NCBI GenBank assembly: GCA_030760725.1
Contig: JASWHV010000011.1
Coordinates: 85,351,765-85,415,764 of the forward strand
Reading direction: 5' to 3'
Origin: Neostapfia colusana
Taxonomy: Eukaryota; Streptophyta; Magnoliopsida; Poales; Poaceae
DNA: 64,000 nt
The stretch's first letter is position 1; each line of letters opens with the position of its first letter. Positions 10,968-22,527 of this stretch are shown piece by piece. The notes beneath the pieces are model-generated. The model saw only the letters and a list, made by a program, of their open reading frames with translations. It was not told the DNA's origin and ran no database searches. The position numbers and the translations under genes were made by a program.

Positions 10968-11548
10968 TTACTGGGGTAGCGTCGGAGCGCCTGTCTTCAC
11001 GCAGAGCGGGTCATGCGTGGCTTCGTCGTACGCCGGACACGGGGGGACCCCCATGGCGATCTCAGGGGGTAGCATGGCTTCGGCCCCGCATACCATGTGG
11101 AAGGGTAGTTCCCGTGACCCGGCCCTGGGAAGTCCAGCTGGCCCTCGACATGGAGGAGCCGGTATCCCCCGACGGCTCTGGGTGCGCGTCTGCACCGGTT
11201 GTGTGGGTCTGCTTGGCGTGGACCTGGCACGCATTGCATCCCTAACCGGTTTGACGGCGTCCAGGTGGCTCTCGGTCAGTAGGAGCCATGCCGGGTGGCT
11301 TAACTGACCAACGTGCGGGACGATGAGCGTTCCTAGCACTCGCCTCCTTGGACTACTGCGAGCTAATCGCAGCCTTCCTCCGGGATTATGCACCGCAATA
11401 GGATGTCGTGGCGCCACGCCAGTAAAGATACCAGCGCGTAGCACTTAGCAATCAGCACCACCCGTTCAGCGGATGCACGTTCATCAGGAAGGATGTCCTT
11501 CAAGGAGTCCCGGACCTCCGTGGTCCATGCATCGGGACTACTTGAGCT
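10968..11548 (-). pseudogene. Integrase remnant of N1 (core deleted)
   Basis: On the minus strand the fragment begins in the region before the integrase zinc motif and ends in the block after the catalytic core (FHMVCGAEAMLPP, matching FFMVYGAEAVLPP of A2). The DDE core between them is missing. Stops and frameshifts abound. N2 and N3 have the same shortened form with the same junction, so it was inherited, not made here. K1 inserted at 11553. Confidence 0.8.
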
Positions 11549-11699
11549 TCTGGTGTGACACCCTCATCTCGGGTGTCAGCATATGTTCATGTTTTATAAA
11601 AAAGAAAAACATTTTTAGAAAAGAGGGAACGGAAACGAGTATTAAAAGGATAGCCAGTAAAGCTCTCCGAGAGCGCAGAAGGCAATTTCCACGACCAGC

Positions 11700-12240
11700 A
11701 GACCACGTGGCGTGTTCGGAGCATCATCCCCAAGAAAATGGGAGAGGTCCGCCGTTAAACTAGCTACGTGGCAGGCTCGGGGGTCACCTCCGCAATTGGA
11801 AAGAGGACCGACCTGTGAGACACGTGCTGCCCGCGGAGCTGGCCTCTGCGGAAGAAGCAAAGACATTTTTTTTATAAGACACGTGTCATCCCCGGAGCTA
11901 GTCCTCGCGGAAATCAGAGGACCATCCGCGCGGGATACGTGTCAATCTCGGAGCTCATCTCAGAGAAGTCCGGATCTATCGAACACGTGTCGCCACCGGA
12001 GCTTATCACTGGAAGGTCCGTCGCAGCTAAACACGTGTCGACCTCGGGGCATGTCCCTGAGGAAAGGAGAGCGGAAAGACCGGCACCCACACGTGGCGTG
12101 CGCGGAGCTCACCTCCGAAGAAGAGGGGGGTCTCGAATCGATTGACACGCGGCACAACCGGAGCTTGTCTCTGCGGAATGAGGAGATGCCAGGCCCGGAG
12201 GAGACGTGGAGCTTCCGGAGCTCGTCATCAGGGAGGTAAC
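11700..12240 (+). repeat. CACGTG-module array in K1 5' LTR
   Basis: Ten units of 47-61 bp, each beginning with CACGTG or a one-base variant (about 11704, 11761, 11820, 11881, 11937, 11984, 12031, 12091, 12147, 12203). Most are followed 8-12 bp later by CGGAGCT and then a GA-rich part. CACGTG is the plant G-box and ACGTGGC the ABRE core, bound by bZIP and bHLH factors. The same array lies in the 3' LTR (19657-20193). Confidence 0.85.
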
Positions 12241-12367
12241 GAGTTTTGGAGCAGTTGTTACGCGTAAGGACACCGGTACGCAACAGAAACTGATCTAAAA
12301 TACACGATGGTTACCGAAGATAAGACGTCAGGATCTAACAAAGATCTGAATAAGACTCTTATTCGGG

Positions 12368-12408
12368 ATCCAATCAGATTAGGACTCTTCTCTTCCCGAT
12401 TATAAATA
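12368..12408 (+). promoter_or_regulatory. CCAAT and TATA boxes of K1
   Basis: ATCCAATCAG (12368-12377) and TATAAATAG (12401-12409) follow the CACGTG array. This is a standard pol II promoter layout, and transcription would start about 30 bp downstream. The 3' LTR has the same boxes near 20322 and 20355. Confidence 0.75.
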
Positions 12409-13764
12409 GAACCCAAAACCTCTGGCCGAAACCACGAACTTCTCTTTCAACTCTTGAGCCGACGACTTAGCGCTCTAGCCCTAACTCGCCGAGCAAAACA
12501 TCGCCGAAGCGCAACAAGGGAGATCATCGGAGAAGAACCGAGTGGTCTGAGGAGGACCTTGAAGTAAAGAAAAATGTGAGGTAGGACTTCAATACCACCT
12601 TACGACATCATGATGATCATCTCTTTGCATCTGTTCTTCGATTCCTTTCGAACAGAAGCCTTTTCGTGGGTAGATCACTTGATGATCAGTTTGATCTAAA
12701 AACAAGATCATCGTCACGACCACCTTTGAACCGAACACCTCTGTCCATGCAAGCCATGCAAGAATACGTACAGATCAATCTAATGAAACTAATCATAGGA
12801 TGACATGCATGTGCATCATCGCATCTAGTTTAGGGTTTGTGCATAATATTGATTGCTGTGAATTTGTGTGCACGTGAATCCTACATAGCAGGACAAACTC
12901 AGGAAGCTGTCTACGACGAGCTGCAGCAACAAGGTTTTGAGAATCAAGAACAACCGGAACCGCAAGTACAAGGCAAGTGCTCCTTGACCATGTTGATCCT
13001 ATGTTTTGAGTAAAACTATTTTGTTTTGCGAAAAAGTGTGTGTGCTGAGTCAAACATGATGGGAAACCCTTTTATAGGAGTTTACTAGTTTTGATTAAAC
13101 CACCCTTGTCGCCTGGGAAGTTTATGAGTTGGGTATGGTTTTTGCTTTATGCTTCGCTGAGTCTCTGGGATCAGGAAGCGAGATAGATGTGTCTAGCTAA
13201 CTGCACTTGTACTGATCATAAGTAACTGATGAGGTTAATGAACATGGATCGGAGGGAGATCTAGGCAAGCCTGGGTTTGTGAATGAGGTAGCATGAGATG
13301 GTGGTTTTACTTGCCGTAGATCTAAGGACCGGTTCATGCATGCACATGCCAGGATAACAGTGCCACCACAAGGCCAAGTATGGGTGCGGCTTAGCTGAGT
13401 AATTAGGTAAGTTGCTAGGGTGTTATGGACTGTGGAAGGCGCGGGGAATAGGAGTCGAGTGAGGACTGCCCTGGGAACTGCATGGCACAAGAGGGGGCCC
13501 GTGGGTGGGAGAATCGGAGATTCTAGCCTGCCGGTGAAACCTTAGTGAGTCCATACATCTAGTAACCCCTTTGTAAAGGCTATTTTGTGATCTCTTGACC
13601 ATACACCGAAGGCTGTGTACTGGTAAAATGGAGGTTCTGCAGTCGCCGACGGGTGACGAAATCACAAACTTGTGGGTAAAGAGGTACAAACTCTGCAGAG
13701 TTGTTAAAACTATCATGATAGCCGAGCTTACGGTCACGAGCACCTGGCTAAACTGCCATGATTA

Positions 13765-13830
13765 GATGGGATGGTTATTGGGATGGTTATTGTAATGGTT
13801 ATTGGGAAGGTTCTTGGTTATGGTTATTGA
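13765..13830 (+). repeat. GGTTATTGGGAT short tandem repeat in K1 LTR
   Basis: Four to five imperfect copies of a GGTTATTGGGAT-type unit of about 12-14 bp. Repeated in the 3' LTR at about 21722-21785. Confidence 0.7.
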
Positions 13831-14569
13831 TTACGGTTTGGTTTGGACTGTGGAGTCTGGGAGATGAGATGGTTGCGTGACTAATGAGTCATAACATGAG
13901 ATTGGTCTGGGTGTGAGACGAGGTTGTTTTATAAGGTGAGATGGTAGCGAATACGAGGAGGTATTCGTGAGTACGGGTAAAGGATTGGTTAATGTTTGGA
14001 TGGAACACGGGAAGTGATGAAGGTATGTTGGTAATTTAATACATGCTGGGATTACATTCATTTAAAGTAAAGTTGTTGTTTTATCACGTCTTTATAAATC
14101 TGCTTTTCTGCAAATAAACCTTTTATTACCTACCTTGTTTATGAGCTGCATATCATGTGTTATTCCCGCACTTGCTGAGTACATCATTGTACTCAAACTT
14201 GCATTGTTATTTCTTCATCAACAGCAAGAGAAGACTACTATGAAGACCGAGTAGAACATTATGGCGTGTGATCTGTTCTCAACCTTGCCTGTGGAGGGAG
14301 TAGAGATGGAGCCACTTCTGCTTAGTTTTGCTTCCGCATTAGTTTTTGCTTCCGCATCTAAATAAGGACTTCCGCTGCATAGAAATAAGACTTCCGCTGT
14401 GAGCATGAGTCCGAGACTCATGAGGAATTGTAATAAACTCTGTTATTCGTGGTAATATATAATCTGAATTCAGTTTGTGGAACGTATGTGTATGTGTGAT
14501 AAACATCCTGGGCACACATATGCATTAGTTCTCGGTTCCGTGGTTTTCCACAGAATTGAGAGCGTCACA

Positions 14570-15014
14570 GATTGGTATCAGAGCCACGGGTTGACAGTAG
14601 GTTACACGCCTAATTATAAACCTTAGATTGATATTAGAGCCACGGGTTAACAGCAAGTTACACCCCTAAATAGGAGTCACAGGTAGCTAAGCTACGCTGA
14701 CCAAAGGAAGCGCCCTAGGGTGAATAGCCTAGATTGGCCTCTAAAACCACCTTGACATAGGAAACCATCCTTGAATAGGAGTTGAGTGGGCCCTTGTAAT
14801 GATTATTTGTGAATATGTGCTTAGTGTGAGTTGTGGGACGTCTTAAAAACGTTGTCCATATCCAAACGTAAGAAGAAGAAGGAGTGAAATGCTTCGGCAC
14901 TTGATCACATCCTCATAAGGACTAATATATATAGTCCAACTCACCTTGATGCATATAGTTGAAAGGACCTATCTAATCTTCTAACCTTCTATTCTATTTC
15001 GTTCCCCCTCACAG
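14570..15014 (+). other. K1 primer binding site and leader, PBS region duplicated
   Basis: TGGTATCAGAGCCACGG at 14573 complements the 3' end of initiator Met tRNA, the usual primer of these elements. A second, degenerate copy (TGATATTAGAGCCACGGG) begins at 14629, so about 56 bp including the PBS is duplicated in tandem. The rest of the leader up to the Gag ATG is non-coding and fairly AT-rich. Confidence 0.85.
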
Positions 15015-16562
15015 ATGGTGAGAGGAAACGCCAGCCGAAGGAACGTCCAGGAAGGTGACCACGAGGAAGTTCCTGCTAACCTGGGAGCTGGCGAAAACAA
15101 CCTAGAAAGGTTGATGGCCATGCAAAACCAGCTTATGCAAACCATGATCCAAACTTTGGGTCAGTTGCAGGCCAACCAGCACCCCGTTCCGGCACCACCG
15201 CCACCACCACCACTGGCTCATAACAGGTTGGGAGAGTTCATGAGGACTCGACCACCCACCTTTGCTCAAGCAAGCGATCCAATGGAGGTCGATGATTGGT
15301 TGAAATCCGTGGAGAAAAAGCTTGCCATTGTTCAGTGCAACGACCGAGAGAAGGTTCTCTTTGCGTCGCACCAACTGATGGGAGCAGCTGCTGACTGGTG
15401 GGATGCCTTGAGCAACGCCCATGCCAACCCGGAGACAATCACTTGGACTGAGTTCAAGGAAAGTTTCCGCTCCCACTACATCCCTGTTGGCGTAATGATG
15501 CTCAAGAGGCAGGAGTTTGAAGGTCTCCGCCAAGGACAGAAGAGTGTGAATGAATATCTCAACAAGTTCATACAACTGTCCCGGTATGCCCCCGAAGATG
15601 TCAACTCAGATCAGAGGAAGCAGTACCTGTTCATGAGAGGGTTGAACAATGAGATCCAAGTTCAGCTCCTCAACAATGACTAGGTAAGCTTCCAGAAGCT
15701 GGTTGATAAGGCTATTGTGGTGGAAAACAAGATCCGAGAGATCGAGCGCGAGTGCAAAAGGAAGATGCCATACCAGCCCCAAGGGAGCAACGTACGACCT
15801 AGGTACATGCCCCCTGCAACGCAGTATGGATTGACCGCTCCTACGTACCGCCCTGGTCAGCCACCACAGCAACGGCTCGTTGCACCAGCACCTCGTATGC
15901 CCATGCCTCCTGCGCCCCGGCCTAACAATGGCGCTCCTGTTCAAAATCCCCGCCCCAACGTACCTGCTGCCGTAGGCAACAGGGCATGCTTTGCATGCGG
16001 GGAAGTAGGCCACTTTGCTAACCAGTGCCCGAAGCGAGGCCCTGGACAGCAAGGTAACGTGCCCAAGCAGAACCAGCGACCAAACGGAGGGGACAACCAA
16101 GGAAACCATGGACCGCAGAACTATGCTCATGGCCACGTTAACCATGTCACTGCTGAGGAAGCACAACAGGCTGAGGACGTCGCAATTGGAATGTTCCTTG
16201 CCAACTCCAACCCAGCCACCATTTTATTTGATTCTGGAGCATCACATTCCTTCATATCATCCAAATATGTTGCCAAACATCATATACCCGTATCCCACCT
16301 AGAATGTGCTATGTTAGTTAATTCTCCCGGGGGAGAAATGAGGACTAGTATAGTGTGTCCTAAGGTAAGCCTTAAAATAAGGGGGGTAGACTTCCTTGCC
16401 AACCTTATTGTCTTGGACTCCCACGGAATTGACATCATACTCGGAATGGACTGGTTAAGCAAGCATAATGGGGTAATCCAATGCGCTGAGAGAAGCGTGC
16501 AATTGACAAACGAACACGGTATCCGTGTCGAGTTTGAGTCAGCCCCGCAAGCGACCGAATGA
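15015..16562 (+). pseudogene. gag: Gag-protease part of K1 polyprotein
   Basis: Starts MVRGNASRR. The Retrotrans_gag core is about residues 70-215 (PMEVDDWLKSVEKKL, then ADWWDALSNAH and EFESLRQ-like EFEGLRQGQKS). A CCHC zinc knuckle lies at 15988-16029 (CFACGEVGHFANQC). The aspartic protease follows with active site LFDSGASHSFIS (16230-16265) and the second half ending in ILGMDWLSKH. A TAG stop at 15681-15683 interrupts Gag and a TGA at 16560-16562 ends this segment; the frame continues beyond both. The TGA sits in a CpG context. Confidence 0.9.
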
Positions 16563-17819
16563 GCGGATCTGAACCATGTTGAACGGGTAGCATTGGACAA
16601 CATTCCAGTGGTTCAGGAATTTTCGGATGTGTTCCCGGAAGAACTTCCAGGAATGCCACCTGACCGGGATATTGAGTTTGCCATAGATTTGGTACCTGGA
16701 ACTGCACCCATAGCTAAAAGACCATATAGGATGCCCGTCAACGAGTTAGTTGAACTAAAGAAGTAAATTCAAGAACAGATGGAGAAGGGTTTTATCCGGC
16801 CAAGCTCGTCACCATAGGGAGCCCCGGTACTCTTCGTGGACAAGAAGGACGGAACCCAGAGAATGTGCGTGGACTACAGGTCTCTCAACGAGGTAACAAT
16901 CAAGAATAAATACCCTCTGCCCCGTATAGAGGACGTGTTCGACCAAATGAAAGGAGCCCAAGTGTTCTCCAAGATTGATCTTCGGTCGGGATATTTCCAG
17001 CTGAAGATTAAGCCCTCCGATATACCTAAGACAGCCTTTCGGACACGGTATGGTTCATATGAATATACCGTTATGTCTTTTGGATTGACGAATGCACCCG
17101 CATACTTCATGTACCTTATGAACAAGGTTTTCATGGAGTACTTGGACAAGTTCGTCGTGGTTTTCATCGACGACATTATGGTGTATTCAAAAAGTAAGGA
17201 GGAGCATGAAGAACATCTGAGATTGACTTTGCAGAAGTTGCGCGAGCATCAGCTGTATGCCAAGCTCAACAAGTGTCAATTTTGGCTAAGGGAGATATCC
17301 TTCCTAGGCCACATCATCTCCAAGGAAGGGGTATCGGTTGATCCTGGAAAGGTGAGAGATGTTCTGAAATGGGACCAACCGAAGAGCGTGAGGGATATTC
17401 GGAGTTTCCTTGGGATGGCAGGATACTATCGGCGCTTCATTAAAGACTTCTCTAAAATAGCAAAACCTATGACGGAGTTGCTAATGAAGGGAAAAATCTT
17501 TCAATGGACACAAGCCTGCCAAGAAAGTTTTGAGGAACTCAAGAAAAGGCTAACCACAGCACCAGTTCTGGTATTGCCAGACGTAAGCAAGAGCTTTGAC
17601 ATATATTGTGACGCATCCAGACAAGGGCTCGGATGTGTGCTCATGCAGGAAGGACAGGTGGTAGCCTATGCCTCACGACAATTAAAGAAGCATGAGCTTA
17701 ACTATCCTACACATGATTTGGAGTTAGCAGCGGTAGTGCATGCATTGAAGATTTGGAGACACTATATCCTTGGTCATCGATGTGAGATCTCAAGTACATA
17801 TTTACACAAACAGACTTGA
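16563..17819 (+). pseudogene. pol: Reverse transcriptase-RNase H part of K1
   Basis: Follows the protease in the same frame, with stops at 16764-16766 (TAA) and 16815-16817 (TAG). RT blocks are clear: DKKDGTQRMCVDYRSLN, motif A KIDLRSGYFQLK, SFGLTNAPAYFM, and catalytic VFIDDIMVYS at 17157-17189. The first RNase H domain begins DIYCDASRQGLGCVLMQ and has VAYASRQLKKHE. At about 17790, shortly after GHRCEI, around 20 bases are missing, which shifts the frame so that the rest is read from 17816. Confidence 0.9.
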
Positions 17820-19495
17820 ATTTGAGGCAACGTCGATGGTTAGAACTCATCAAGGATTATGATGTAGGAATCAACTACCATCCCGGGAAGGCCAATGTAG
17901 TAGCTGACGCATTGAGCAGAAAGGGAGCATGCCACCTACTCACGGTTCGGAAGTTACCACCCGAACTACGTAAGGAGTTCAAACGATCACACCTCGGATT
18001 CTTGAATAACATGGAAATAATGGAGATCCACTCCTCATTGGAGCAAGAAATAAGAAAGGGCCAAGCAACGGACGAGGGGATCAAGGAGATCAAGGAAAGA
18101 ATCCGACATGGGATAGAAAAGGATTTCAAGGAGGATGAAAAGGGTACACTTTGGCTAGGAAAAAGGATTTGTGTGCCAAACCTAAGACACCTTCGCGACA
18201 TGATATTAAGGGAGGCACATGATTCACCCTATTCCATACATCCGGGGAGCACCAAAATGTACAAGGACTTGAAAACTTGCTATTGGTGGGATGGTATGAA
18301 GAAGGATATAGCCGAATACGTTGCCCTATGCGACACATGCCAACGGGTAAAAGCCGAACATCAAAAACCCGCTGGATTGTTGCAACCTTTGAAAATACCT
18401 GAATGGAAATGGGAGGACATCAGTATGGACTTTATTCTCGGATTGCCAAGAACTCAGTCAGGATACGACTCCATCTGGGTCATTGTGGACCTGTTGACGA
18501 AAACCGCCCATTTTCTTCCGGTAAAGACCAGTTACAACGTTACACGGTTGGCAGAGTTGTACATGGAGCAGATCATGTGCCGTCATGGGGTTCCGAAGAG
18601 GATAGTCTCAGATCGAGGTTCTCAGTTTACCTCTAGATTCTGGAGGAAGCTGCAGAAAGCCGTGGGTACACGACTGGATTTTAGCTCCGCCTATCACCCA
18701 CAAACAGATGGGCAAACCGAGAGGACGAACCAAATTTTGGATGACATGCTGAGAGCTTGCGCCTTGAAACATGGGCGTAGTTGGGATAGGAGTTTACCGT
18801 ATGCCGAGTTCTCCTATAACAACAGCTATCAAACTAGATTGAAGATGTCGCCTTTCGAAGCCTTATATGGCAGACGGTGTAGAACGCTGCTGTTCTGGAG
18901 CGAGACTGGAGAGAACCAGGTGTTTGGACCCGAAGTACTACAAGAGGCTGAAAAGCAAGTCCAAATGATACGGGAAAACTTAAAGGCTGCTCAGTCACGA
19001 CAGAAAGGCTATGCGGACAATAGGCGTAGGAAGTTGACCTTTGAAGTAGGAGACTTCGTATACCTTAAGGTATCGCCTACCCGAGGCCAACGACGTTTTA
19101 ACGTTAAAGGCAAACTAGCGCCTCGCTACATCGGACCATTTAAGATTTTCGGTAAGCGAGGAGAAGTAGCCTATCAACTAGAGCTCCCAAACCACCTCTC
19201 CGACGCACATGACGTGTTTCATGTATCTCAGCTCAAGAAGTGCTTGAGAGTACCAGAGGAACATGTGTCGATGGGAGAACTTGAACTTCAAGAGGACCTG
19301 ACTTACGCAGAACACCCTATCCGAATCTTGGACGTAAAAGAAAGGGTCACCCGAAATAAAGTGATTCGATGGTGCAAGGTACAATAGAGCCATCACACTG
19401 AAGCTGAAGCCACATGGGAGCGAGAAGAGGATATCAAGGCAGAATTTCCCCATCTATTTTCTACTAACGAATCTCGAGGACGAGATTCAATTTAA
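17816..19495 (+). pseudogene. pol: RNase H end, integrase and chromodomain of K1
   Basis: Begins with the RNase H end (VADALSRKG). The integrase has its HHCC zinc domain (HPGSTKMYKDL, then CDTCQRVK), a DDE core (Asp in SMDFILGLP, Asp in VSDRGSQFTS, Glu in GQTERTNQ) and the GPF/Y-type block RYIGPFKIF. The C-terminal chromodomain (LDVKERVTRNKVIRW, then HHTEAEATWE) targets integration in chromoviruses. A TAG at 19385-19387 interrupts the chromodomain; the normal end is TAA at 19493-19495. All catalytic integrase residues are still present. Confidence 0.92.
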
Positions 19496-19507
19496 GGGGG
19501 GTAGATT
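19495..19507 (+). other. Polypurine tract of K1
   Basis: AAGGGGGGTAGAT directly before the 3' LTR; primes plus-strand DNA synthesis. Confidence 0.85.
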
Positions 19508-22500
19508 TGTGACACCCTCATCTCGGGTGTCAGCATATGTTCATGTTTTATGAAAAAGAAAAACATTTTTAGAAAAGAGGGAACGGAAACGAGTATTAAA
19601 AGGATAGCCAGTAAAGCTCTCCGAGAGCACAGAAGGCAATTTCCACGACCAGCAGACCACGTGGCGTGTTCGGAGCATCATCCCCAAGAAAATGGGAGAG
19701 GTCCGCCGTTAAACTAGCTACGTGGCAGGCTCAGGGGTCACCTCCGCAATTGGAAAGAGGCCCGACCTGTGAGACACGTGCTGCCCGCGGAGCTGGCCTC
19801 TGCGGAAGAAGCAAAGGCATTTTTTTATAAGACACGTGTCATCCCCGGAGCTAGTCCTCGCGGAAATCAGAGGACCATCCGCGCGGGATACGTGTCAATC
19901 TCGGAGCTCATCTCAGAGAAGTCCGGATCTATCGAACACGTGTCACCACCGGAGCTTATCACTGGAAGGTCCGTCGCAGCTAAACACGTGTCGACCTCGG
20001 GGCATGTCCCTGAGGAAAGGAGAGCGGAAAGACCGGCACCCACACGTGGCGTGCGCGGAGCTCACCTCCGAAGAAGAGGGGGGTCTCGAATCGATTGACA
20101 CGCGGCACAACCGGAGCTTGTCTCTGCAGAATGAGGAGATGCCAGGCCCGGAGGAGACGTGGAGCTTCCGGAGCTCGTCATCAGGGAGGTAACAAGTTTT
20201 GGAGCAGTTGTTACGCGTAAGGACACCGGTACGCAACAGAAACCGATCTAAAATACACGATGGTTACCGAAGATAAGACGTCAGGATCTAACAAAGATCT
20301 GAATAAGACTCTTATTCGGGATCCAATCAGATTAGGACTCTTCTCTTCCCGATTATAAATAGAACCCAAAACCTCTGGCCGAAACCACGAACTTCTCTTT
20401 CAACTCTTGAGCCGACGACTTAGCGCTCTAGCCCTAACTCGCCGAGCAAAACATCGCCGAAGCGCAACAAGGGAGATCATCGGAGAAGAACCGAGTGGTC
20501 TGAGGAGGACCTCGAAGTCAAGAAAAACGTGAGGTAGGACTTCAATACCATCTTACGACATCATGATGATCATCTCTTTGCATCTGTTCTTCGATTCCTT
20601 TTGAACAGAAGCCTTTTTGTGGGCAGATCACTTGATGATCAGTTTGATCTAAAAACAAGATCATCGTCACGACCACCTTTGAACCGAACACCTCTGTCCA
20701 TGCAAGCCATGCAAGAATACGTACAGATCAATCTAATGAAACTAATCATAGGATGACATGCATGTGCATCATCGTATCTAGTTTAGGGTTTGTGCATAAT
20801 ATTGATTGCTGTGAATTTGTGTGCACGTAAATCCTACATAGCAGGACAAACTCAGGAAGCTGTCTACGACGAGCTGCAGCAACAAGGTTTTGAGAATCAA
20901 GAACAACCGGAACCGCAAGTACAAGGCAAGTGCTCCTTGACCATGTTGATCCTATGTTTTGAGTAAAACTATTTTGTTTTGCGAAAAAGTGTGTGTGCTG
21001 AGTCAAACATGATGGGAAACCCTTTTATAGGAGTTTACTAGTTTTGATTAAACCACCCTTGTCGCCTGGGAAGTTTATGAGTCGGGTATGGTTTTTGCTT
21101 TATGCTTCGCTGAGTCTCTGGGATCGGGAAGCGAGATAGATGTGTCTAGCTAACTGCACTTGTACTGATCATAAGTAACTGATGAGGTTAATGAACATGG
21201 ATCGGAGGGAGATCTAGCCAAGCCTGGGTTTGTGAATGAGGTAGCATGAGATGGTGGTTTTACTTGCCGTAGATCTAAGGACCGGTTCATGCATGCACAT
21301 GCCAGGATAACAGTGCCACCACAAGGCCAAGTATGGGTGCGGCTTAGCTGAGTAATTATGTAAGTTGCTAGGGTGTTATGGACTGTGGAAGGCGCGGGGA
21401 ATGAGAGTCGAGTGAGGACTGCCCTGGGAACTGCATGGCACAAGAGGGGGCCCGTGGGTGGGAGAATTGGAGATTCTAGCCTGCCGGTGAAACCTTAGTG
21501 AGTCCATACATCTAGTAACCCCTTTGTAAAGGCTATTTTGTGATCTCTTGACCATACACCGACGGCTGTGTACTGGTAAAATGGAGGTTCTGCAGTCGCC
21601 GACGGGTGACGAAATCACAAACTTGTGGGTAAAGAGGTACAAACTCTGCAGAGTTGTTAAAACTATCATGATAGCCGAGCTTACGGTCACGAGCACCTGG
21701 CTAAACTGCCATGATTAGATGGTATGGTTATTGGGATGGTTATTGTAATGGTTATTGGGAAGGTTCTTGGTTATGGTTATTGATTACGGTTTGGTTTGGA
21801 CTGTGGAGTACGGGAGATGAGATGGTTGTGTGACTAATGAGTCATAACATGAGATTGGTCTCGGTGCGAGATGAGGTTGTTTTATAAGGTGAGATGGTAG
21901 CGAATACGAGGAGGTATTCGTGAGTATGGGTCAAGGATTGGTTAATGTTTGGATGGAACATGGGAAGTGATGAAGGTATGTTGGTAATTTAATACATGCT
22001 GGGATTACATTCATTTAAAGTAAAGTTGTTGTTTTATCACGTCTTTATAAATCTGCTTTTCTGCAAATAAACCTTTTATTACCTACCTTGTTTATGAGCT
22101 GCATATCATGTGTTATTCCCGCACTTGCTGAGTACATCATTGTACTCAAACTTGCATTGTTATTTCTTCATCAACAGCAAGAGAAGACTACTATGAAGAC
22201 CGAGTAGAACATTATGGCGTGTGATCTGTTCTCAACCTTGCCTGTGGAGGGAGCAGAGATGGAGCCACTTCTGCTTAGTTTTGCTTCCGCATTAGTTTTT
22301 GCTTCCGCATCTAAATAAGGACTTCCGCTGCATAGAAATAAGACTTCTGCTGTGAGCATGAGTCCGAGACTCATGAGGAATTGTAATAAACTCTGTTATT
22401 CATGGTAATATATAATCTGAATTCAGTTTGTGGAACGTATGTGTATGTGTGATAAACATCCTGGGCACACATATGCATTAGTTCTCGGTTCCGTGGTTTT

Positions 22501-22522
22501 CCACAGAATTGAGGGCGTCACA
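19508..22522 (+). repeat. 3' LTR of K1 (3,015 bp)
   Basis: Same structure as the 5' LTR. By eye about 40 single-base differences, mostly C/T and G/A, plus a one-base change in a T run near 11869/19822. Ends GGGCGTCACA, followed by the target duplication TCTGG. Confidence 0.95.
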
Positions 22523-22527
22523 TCTGG

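Larger units (their letters stand above)
11554..14569 (+). repeat. 5' LTR of K1 (3,016 bp)
   Basis: Starts TGTGACACCC and ends GAGCGTCACA. U3 is about 870 bp (array of CACGTG modules, CCAAT and TATA boxes); the remaining 2.1 kb is R-U5 without a supported coding region. Several short open frames in it are also seen in the 3' LTR and have no domain. Confidence 0.95.
11554..22522 (+). mobile_element. Tekay-type chromovirus K1 (Ty3/gypsy), full length, TSD TCTGG
   Basis: 10,969 bp with 3-kb LTRs, TGTGAC/GTCACA termini and target duplication TCTGG (11549-11553 and 22523-22527). The rejoined flank matches intact pol sequence of A2 near 49208. An initiator-Met-tRNA primer site, Gag with a CCHC knuckle, PR-RT-RH-IN order and a C-terminal chromodomain place it in the chromoviruses; the 3-kb LTRs and this primer site fit the Tekay/Del clade (RIRE3-like). 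Coding region: five in-frame stops and one frameshift. By eye about 40 substitutions separate the two LTRs (roughly 1.3%), making it the youngest insertion here. Confidence 0.95.

Noticed and set aside
12793..14421. Short frames in the K1 LTR repeated at 20746-22374
   Set aside because: They lie in R-U5, lack any domain and are duplicated only because the LTR is duplicated.
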